Source of the DNA: Chamaecyparis obtusa
Taxonomy: Eukaryota; Streptophyta; Pinopsida; Cupressales; Cupressaceae
Length of the DNA: 64,000 nt
Reading direction: 5' to 3'
Assembly: GCA_027943335.1 (NCBI GenBank)
Contig: BSBK01001301.1
Span: forward strand, 496,001 to 560,000
Shown: positions 58,328 to 64,000 of the stretch, piece by piece
How positions within the stretch are numbered: the stretch's first letter is position 1
Layout: each line of letters begins with the position of its first letter
The notes under the pieces: model-generated
What the model was told of the DNA's origin: nothing
The model's input: the letters and a program-made list of their open reading frames with translations, nothing else
The model's database searches: none
Position numbers and translations under genes: made by a program

Positions 58328-60250
58328 TTAGTTGTCTACCTGATCCTCTACATCTGGCGGAGGTGGTGGTGGTGCATCAGGTATTGCCTCAGCTCGGGGT
58401 GCCCTGGCTCCCTCTGAAGCTATCATATACTAGGAATATGTCAGTACTCTCTGACCAACAAGAACAACAACATAATAAGAAGAAACATAGTATGTAGCTT
58501 GAGAGGTCTGATGTGTCACCTCTGCCTGTAATATCCTATTCTCCTCTCAAAGCTCTGATCATTATCTATTTGCCTCTATGAATCACTCCTCAAAATGAGC
58601 ACTCCATACTCTAAGGTCCCTCACCTATAATCTCAACCACCTAATCATCTCCTATGGAGTTTGTGCTACACCAAGATCTACATCTGCCTTAGGCATATCT
58701 ATATCCCTAGCTAGCTAATCAGCAGCCTCTTCTCTCTGTGCCTTACGACGTCTCACCTCAGCAGCTAGATCAAAATATTATCATCTTGTGTAGGATCAGG
58801 ACCAACACCTACATACTGCTCAGCACTGAGTACCTTGTCAGCACTACCAATACTACCTAATGTCCCACTCTCTCCTCTAGTTGATCTCCTCTATAAAATT
58901 GTAGGCCTATTTGTTGTAGAACTAGTAGGACGAGGTGGTCTCATCTAACCAAATGGTCTCTATGGTGGTGTCATCACTACTCTTGGCCTCAGAGGTGTAG
59001 GTTGGGGCATCAGAATCTATGTGTCTTGGCATCTCTGCCCTCAACCCATCAGAGCACCTGTCACATCCATAGCCTCCTCCATCAAAGGTATCAACTCTGT
59101 GAGATCTAAAAATCTATATATGGGATGCTCTACAAGCAAAGAAATGCAACCATCTATCACTCCAGCATCTATGACATCTGGATGGTAATCCCAGTCCCTG
59201 TTGACATACCCACTATACTCTTGTGTACTCAAAGTATAAGATAAGCGGGCTATCTATCCAAGCCCTATCTCTCGGACTAATCGGGCATATGTAGAATAGT
59301 CATGAGGGGCATCCTAAATGATGTCATACTATTGCCACACTTTGGTAATGATGAAGTGCTCAAGCACTATGGTCGACCGCCCTATCAACACATGACTATG
59401 AAAGAAGTGACTAAACTGCTCCCGAGCAGTAGGCCAGGCCTCTATCTATAAATAAGGTCTCCACACACAGTAGGTCATGTCATCAAGGACACACCTCCAA
59501 TACTCTATAATACCCATACAAACCTATGTCATGTAACCAGAATATACATATATCACCAGCTCCTGCGGCTGACATTGTGTCTAACAAATAGGATGACATA
59601 ATGGGATATACTCCCATGCCCAAATCTAAAGAACTAGTGCACCAAAAGAAAATGAATTTCTCTCCTAATACATGACCTCATGCATCTCAAAGAACATATG
59701 AGCTAGCATACACTAATCCCATCCCAACTCAGAAGGAGTGGCCATCAAACGAGCAACTGTAGGGGCCCAACCCATCAAAAGGTTGTTCTGTGATGGTCAG
59801 ACATAATAATACCTCCTATCATGCCAGCTATAATACACTCTAATCTATGGGTCTGCCCATAGCGTTGAACTAAAGGCTCCTAGGAATTAGAACTGGTAAG
59901 CTTTGTATCATCTCCAAACAATCATTTGAAAGCATGTAATCCAGAGTTCCCTAAACTCACATAATCAGGGCATGGACTGTGGAATGGAATATGGAGTATC
60001 TGATAGACATCCTCCAATGTAACTTTGATCTCTCCTATGGGGAGGTGAAAGGTTTGGGTCTCTGAGTGGAAGCACTTAATCAATGTTGTCCATAAACCAT
60101 GTTTCACCTGAATCTCAGGTAAACGAATCAAAAACTTGAACCCACAGGCAACTAGATGAACCCTCATTAGATCTAGAAGTGACACGCAGAGTCTTTGAGT
60201 GGCAGGGTGTGATATAAAAACATGGACATCAGGATAGATGACCTACACAA
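58328..60250 (-). pseudogene. Plant mobile domain (PMD) gene, antisense inside element H, relic 2
   Basis: The minus strand encodes a PMD protein. The clearest block (59922-60185) reads LLDLMRVHLVACGFKFLIRL, HGLWTTLIKCFHSETQTFHL, then PIGEIKVTLEDVYQILHIPF, the signature segment of the domain. Downstream pieces of the same protein are recognisable through many stops, including GGIIMSDHHRTTF and RFGHGSISHYVILF. The last part is Pro-rich (EGARAPRAEAIPDAPPPPPP) and ends at 58328. PMD proteins are known both as host genes (MAIN/MAIL) and as passengers of MULE and gypsy elements. A possible ATG lies at 60836 but no clean link joins it to the domain. Confidence 0.75.
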
Positions 60251-60417
60251 CATAGAAATAGAGTATCCTATCAATAACTTGGTTGAAATATAGGCTAAAA
60301 GTACATAAATTTGAAAGTTGACTATCTCAAAAGGTACAGTAAATGCTCAGGAATCAGCCTAAGAAATTAGAAAATTCAAAATTTTGACCTACAAAGGTTT
60401 TTTAAGCTCGTTGTTTT

Positions 60418-60687
60418 TCATATGACAGTATAGTCTGGTATCAAAACTCGTACGAGTTTCAGCAAGGTCTCATATGACAAACCATGGTTATACAGCACTA
60501 TATATACTGTCGTACGACAACTGAGGGACCCAGTGAAATGTCGTACGACACTTGGGTCCTTCTCATACAAGTTTACAAGGGTTCCGGGATGACACTCTAC
60601 AGAAAAAGAAAATATCATACGAATCCCAGTGGACTGTCATACGAGTTTCTATGCATGCGAAAATTAAAAATTCCTAACATACGAAAA
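60418..60687. repeat. Cluster of nine TCRTAYGA palindromic motifs
   Basis: Copies lie at about 60418 (TCATATGACA), 60447 (CTCGTACGAG), 60470 (TCATATGACA), 60510 and 60541 (TCGTACGACA), 60562 (TCATACAAGT), 60615 (TCATACGAAT), 60637 (TCATACGAGT) and 60678 (ACATACGAAA). Several are perfect palindromes. The segment lies upstream of the antisense PMD gene. Confidence 0.75.
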
Positions 60688-60850
60688 ATGATCTAAAAAT
60701 CTTGAAAACATGCAAAACTGGAATTTACAAAGAGGCACAAAGGTCCACTTACCAAATGTCCATACTGCGGGGGTCTCTGATGTCACCGGCTACACTCAAA
60801 TTGGTGTGAAAATACAGGTACCTTCAGCTTAGCCATTTTCTTGCTCAAAG

Positions 60851-61869
60851 GGCTCCACAAAAGTTTCAAAAGTCAAATGTGAATAATGAATTGAAAATGA
60901 CCTTTTTGGCCCTTATATAGCTTTTGACCTAATTTTCAAAAGTGCTCCGTTTTCCATGAAAATTGCACCCTTGGCTAATTTCAACGTTCTGAACCCATTT
61001 TTGGGATCAAAATCAAAATTTGAGATCATTTATATTGTCAAAATCATGATTTAAAATTTTCAAACCCAGGACAGCTGATTGCTTGCATAATCAACCTTCA
61101 ATCATCATAGAAATCCAGAATTCAACTTAATTGATTATCTTACATCAAACTATCAAAATTTCCACTTGGTCAACCATGGTCAACTCATGGTCAAATCTAG
61201 TCACACTTGGTCTCCAAGACCGCTAAACGATGTAGAACACATTCTCAGACGTGTATAACCACTTCTCAAATCAATTAACATACTTCTAAACCATTCAACG
61301 CTGACTTTTCTTGTCAGATTTCAATTTTCATCCTGAAGGGGGCATGGTATTGCACATCAATCAAATCTGTAAATCAAATCTTTCCTTAGTAATTAAGACA
61401 ACAACCACGTCTAGTTGATGATTTATCTAAAGACCTCATCGCTTGGGGCACATCGCTTGGGGCATATTAGATTCATCGAGATCCATATCAATCTGGTACC
61501 CTAATCTACTTTGTAAACTGTATCATCTTTTCATAACCATCAGTTCATTAGTGTTATTTCCTTGGTTCTTCATAACTGAAGGGTTCGGATGTGATACCAC
61601 TATAATTCCTTTGGACAATCAAGTCTAGAATCAGGTCACTCACTTCTTCGTAATCAAAAGGTTCAGAATCAGGCATTTTGATACTTTTTCGTAATCACCA
61701 ATTCATTGTTGCTATAGTTGACATCATCACGATTCTTGGTCAACTAGGACCTAAATCAGCTTTTCAAATCTTTCAATCGGTTTCTATCTCGGAATCAGTT
61801 CATCTTTCAAATTAGTTTCATCATTTAAAATAGACTATCTTTGAACCACTACGCTTCGCATAGTAATTC
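60851..61869. other. Element H region between the PMD gene and the 3' LTR
   Basis: It is non-coding as far as I can see. It shows a repeated GGTTCTTCATAACTGAAGGGT-like theme in which Ser/Leu-like codons and short CTTCGTAATCA segments recur (61560-61700), but no clear gene. Confidence 0.45.
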
Positions 61870-61883
61870 AAAGAGGGGCAAAA
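61870..61883 (+). other. Element H polypurine tract
   Basis: AAAGAGGGGCAAAA abuts the 3' LTR start TGTAATACC. Confidence 0.85.
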
Positions 61884-62895
61884 TGTAATACCCCAAAAAT
61901 GGGCTATAGATTCAATAACCTCTTACATCAACAATCGAATGAAATCGACATCGAAGTCCTAACCTAAGGCACATATGCACATTAGTTTATCGAAAACCTA
62001 ATTGATTTTATCCTAATTCTGCATCAAGGAATATTCCTTGAAATATTCCTAATTTATCCTAATTTAATTATCTTTGATTTTAATAATTATTGGTGATAAA
62101 TGTCATTATTTATCCTCAAGTTTGATTAATTGAATATTCTGAATATTTAATTAATTAGACTTAATTCTGCCACTTAATTATTTAATTAAATTAAATTATA
62201 TTATTCCTAAATTGTATTATTTAATTCTAACAATAATTCAAAAATCTTATGACTAATTGATTAAATTCTTATTTAATTAATTAATGTCAGTTGTCAATAT
62301 TTAATAATATAGTTTTGAATAAAAATTTGACTTAATAATTGATTAACCCATAAATCAATTATTTTAAATTCAAAAATTAGTTAAGTTGAAGATAAATCAC
62401 TTTATTTATTTAATTAATTCATAATTATTATGCACATTCAAAGAGCAGTTAAACTTTGAATCAGAAAATCAATTCAAGTTGTTATCTTTTGGAAACTCAA
62501 CATCTATTTTGAGTTGAAAATTGATTTAAACTTATGATTTGAGTCAAACAGTTGTTCTTGCATGATTTGCATGATTTTGTGAGCTGATCTAATTCTGATT
62601 TCTTGTTGACTCAAAAATCAACCTAAGTTCATCAAGAGTGATTTATGGCTTTCCTCATGCATCCTCAAAGCCCTGGCTTTCTATAAAATCAAGGCTCATC
62701 TCTTCACAAATGACCCTCAAGCTTTCAATCTCTCAATCTCTAGAATTTGCACAATTACTCTAGCGAAATTGCATATGAAGAATCAAGCACCAGTGATAGG
62801 TGACTTTGTGAGATCAATTCATTATTTTCATAGCTTTCCATAGTTTTCATATCATAGCATTCATTCATTCATATCATTCTTAGAATAATCTGCAT
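61884..62895 (+). repeat. Element H 3' LTR, truncated by a G-type LTR
   Basis: The first 1,012 bp match the 5' LTR, up to CATTCTTAGAATAAT. The match then ends at the insertion of the LTR at 62896. It keeps the 42-bp segment missing from the 5' copy. Confidence 0.9.
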
Positions 62896-63921
62896 TGTTA
62901 AAAATAGGGAATACTGAGAGGGGGGGTAAATCAGTATTCCACAAACTTTTACTTTCGTGCAATTATGGATATAACAAATTATCTTAACACATGCATAACA
63001 TAGAAAGCTAAACAACATGCATAGCAATAAAATAAAAGAACTCATAACACATTATTTGTTCTCGAGGAAACCCTGGCCAAGGGAAAACCCCAGTGGGGAT
63101 GGTACCCACAACGATCCACTAATCAAAAGCATCTTGTTAAGGATGTTGACCCTGTTAGGAGTCTATTACATGCATATAGTGTCTCAGTCCTGATTAAGGG
63201 ACTATAGGCCTTGTTAGAAGCCTCAACCCTATTAGGAGTTGGTAGTACAAAATGTGATTACCAGATGAGCCCACTACCCAAACAAGTAATATACAATATT
63301 CACTAATTACAAAAGTAGGTCAAGTTACATAACCTTATACTACTTGCATCAATATCTCTTCAATACTCTTTCACTATCGCTATTACATACACACCATATG
63401 TCTCATTTTTTTTTACAATTACATCTTTACATATCTTTATACAAGTTATTAAGATTAATAACTCTTCCAGTCCGCTTACATATTACAAAATATATTTACC
63501 CAAGGGTTAACATCTAGGATGTCATCCCTTTTTATTGTTAAGTCATTATTTTGATAAACAAAATAATCCCTTAACTCTTTATCAATTGTGTCTTCATATT
63601 CTGTCCTGTCGGCTTGACACTGCCTTTAGTAAAACTGTCATAACTTCTTCCATACTTGTTGTACTGACTTTCACTCTGAGGTGAGTCTTCAATATTCACC
63701 ATAGTGTCTATGTTCAAGTGTGCAAGCACTGAACTTACTCCAATCAACATCACCAATCAAAACTGTCTTCGGGTTCACTGGAAAAAACACATTGTCTCAT
63801 ACTTAGACAATTTTGCATTGCGCTCTGACATACTTGCCTTCTGACCTGTGTGATCTTCATGTGGATCATATGTTTCCATAATGACAACATCTATGTAACC
63901 AACTCAGCCAAATTGCCAACA
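62896..63921 (-). repeat. G-type LTR, copy 2 (3' LTR of an element running off the right edge)
   Basis: It is 1,026 bp: the left end is TGTTAAAAATAGGG, the right end is TTGCCAACA. The polypurine tract on its right shows the element body lies beyond the window on the minus strand. It has the G-run/CTGAGAG motif, the AAACCCTGGCCAAGGGAAAA block and CCCTGTTAGGAG units. Confidence 0.87.
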
Positions 63922-63948
63922 ATCTCCCCCTTTGTCATTGGTGGCAAC
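63922..63948 (-). other. G-type element polypurine tract
   Basis: On the minus strand it reads CAATGACAAAGGGGGAGAT against the LTR, the same form as in F, E and B. Confidence 0.82.
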
Positions 63949-64000
63949 ATATGAGAAAATTGGCTAAGTCCTAGACTCCAAAATTTCAAAATTGTGGCCA

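Larger units (their letters stand above)
54837..62895 (+). mobile_element. Element H, decayed Ty3/gypsy retrotransposon with an antisense PMD gene
   Basis: Two matching LTRs start TGTAATACCCCAAAAATGGG at 54837 and 61884. The internal region keeps only the end of integrase (56020-56340). A long post-pol region and an antisense plant mobile domain pseudogene follow, then a polypurine tract at 61870-61883. Gag, protease, reverse transcriptase and RNase H are gone. Extra genes between pol and the 3' LTR, often antisense, are known from Tat-lineage gypsy elements. The 3' LTR is cut at 62895 by a G-type LTR. GGCAC at 54832-54836 would be the left duplication; the right one lies beyond the window. 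Confidence 0.85.

Noticed and set aside
47955..63921. The two G-type LTRs as the ends of one 16-kb element
   Set aside because: Both have their polypurine side on the right and neither has a primer site on its left, so they are separate 3' or solo LTRs in the same orientation. The flanks also differ and unrelated elements lie between them.

Overview
The window looks like a heterochromatic, gene-poor stretch of a large plant nuclear genome. A seed plant, perhaps a conifer, is my inference; nothing here proves the taxon. I recognise no intact host gene and no tRNA, rRNA or CRISPR array. Nearly everything that can be read is transposon: nested LTR retrotransposons, a CACTA (En/Spm) transposase and two relics of plant mobile domain (PMD) genes. 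Almost all coding sequence carries nonsense codons or small indels, so the window is mostly a fossil record.

Region 1 (1-15738) is a three-deep nest. Copia element A (minus strand, its 3' part beyond the left edge) was split in its integrase by copia element B (526-12644, minus, 5-bp duplication GATTA). B was then split in its reverse transcriptase by copia element C (3079-8355, plus, duplication AATCT, two 540-bp LTRs about 95% identical). Reading frames resume exactly across both insertions.

Region 2 (15739-17918) is non-LTR sequence with a degenerate minus-strand PMD relic.

Region 3 (17919-about 45575) is a second nest. Copia element D (plus) is broken in its protease by element E (minus), and E is broken by array F (25321-44767, plus). 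F is the most unusual object here: three internal regions alternate with four LTRs, head to tail, and the whole array is bounded by one 5-bp duplication (AGCTC). E and F have no protease, integrase or reverse transcriptase. Each has a zinc-knuckle ORF1 (coiled-coil in F) and a long ORF2 of about 1,000-1,080 codons that I cannot assign to a family. ORF2 is clearly conserved between E and F although the families are quite divergent. The tRNA-iMet primer site, the C-run/CTCTCAG motif near the LTR end and the doubled polypurine tract match those of copia elements such as B. The likely reading is that E, F and the related LTRs (G) are pol-less partners mobilised in trans by Sirevirus-like copia elements.

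Region 4 (about 45576-51990) is mostly unassigned, with a tandem duplication, a lone G-type LTR (47955-48972), microsatellites and a short inverted repeat.

Region 5 (52000-64000) starts with a CACTA TNP2-type transposase pseudogene whose splice sites can be placed to the base. Ty3/gypsy element H (from 54837, plus) interrupts the sequence downstream of it. H has lost nearly all gag-pol but keeps the end of integrase, a long post-pol region and an antisense PMD pseudogene. Its 3' LTR is cut by another G-type LTR (62896-63921) whose element continues past the right edge.
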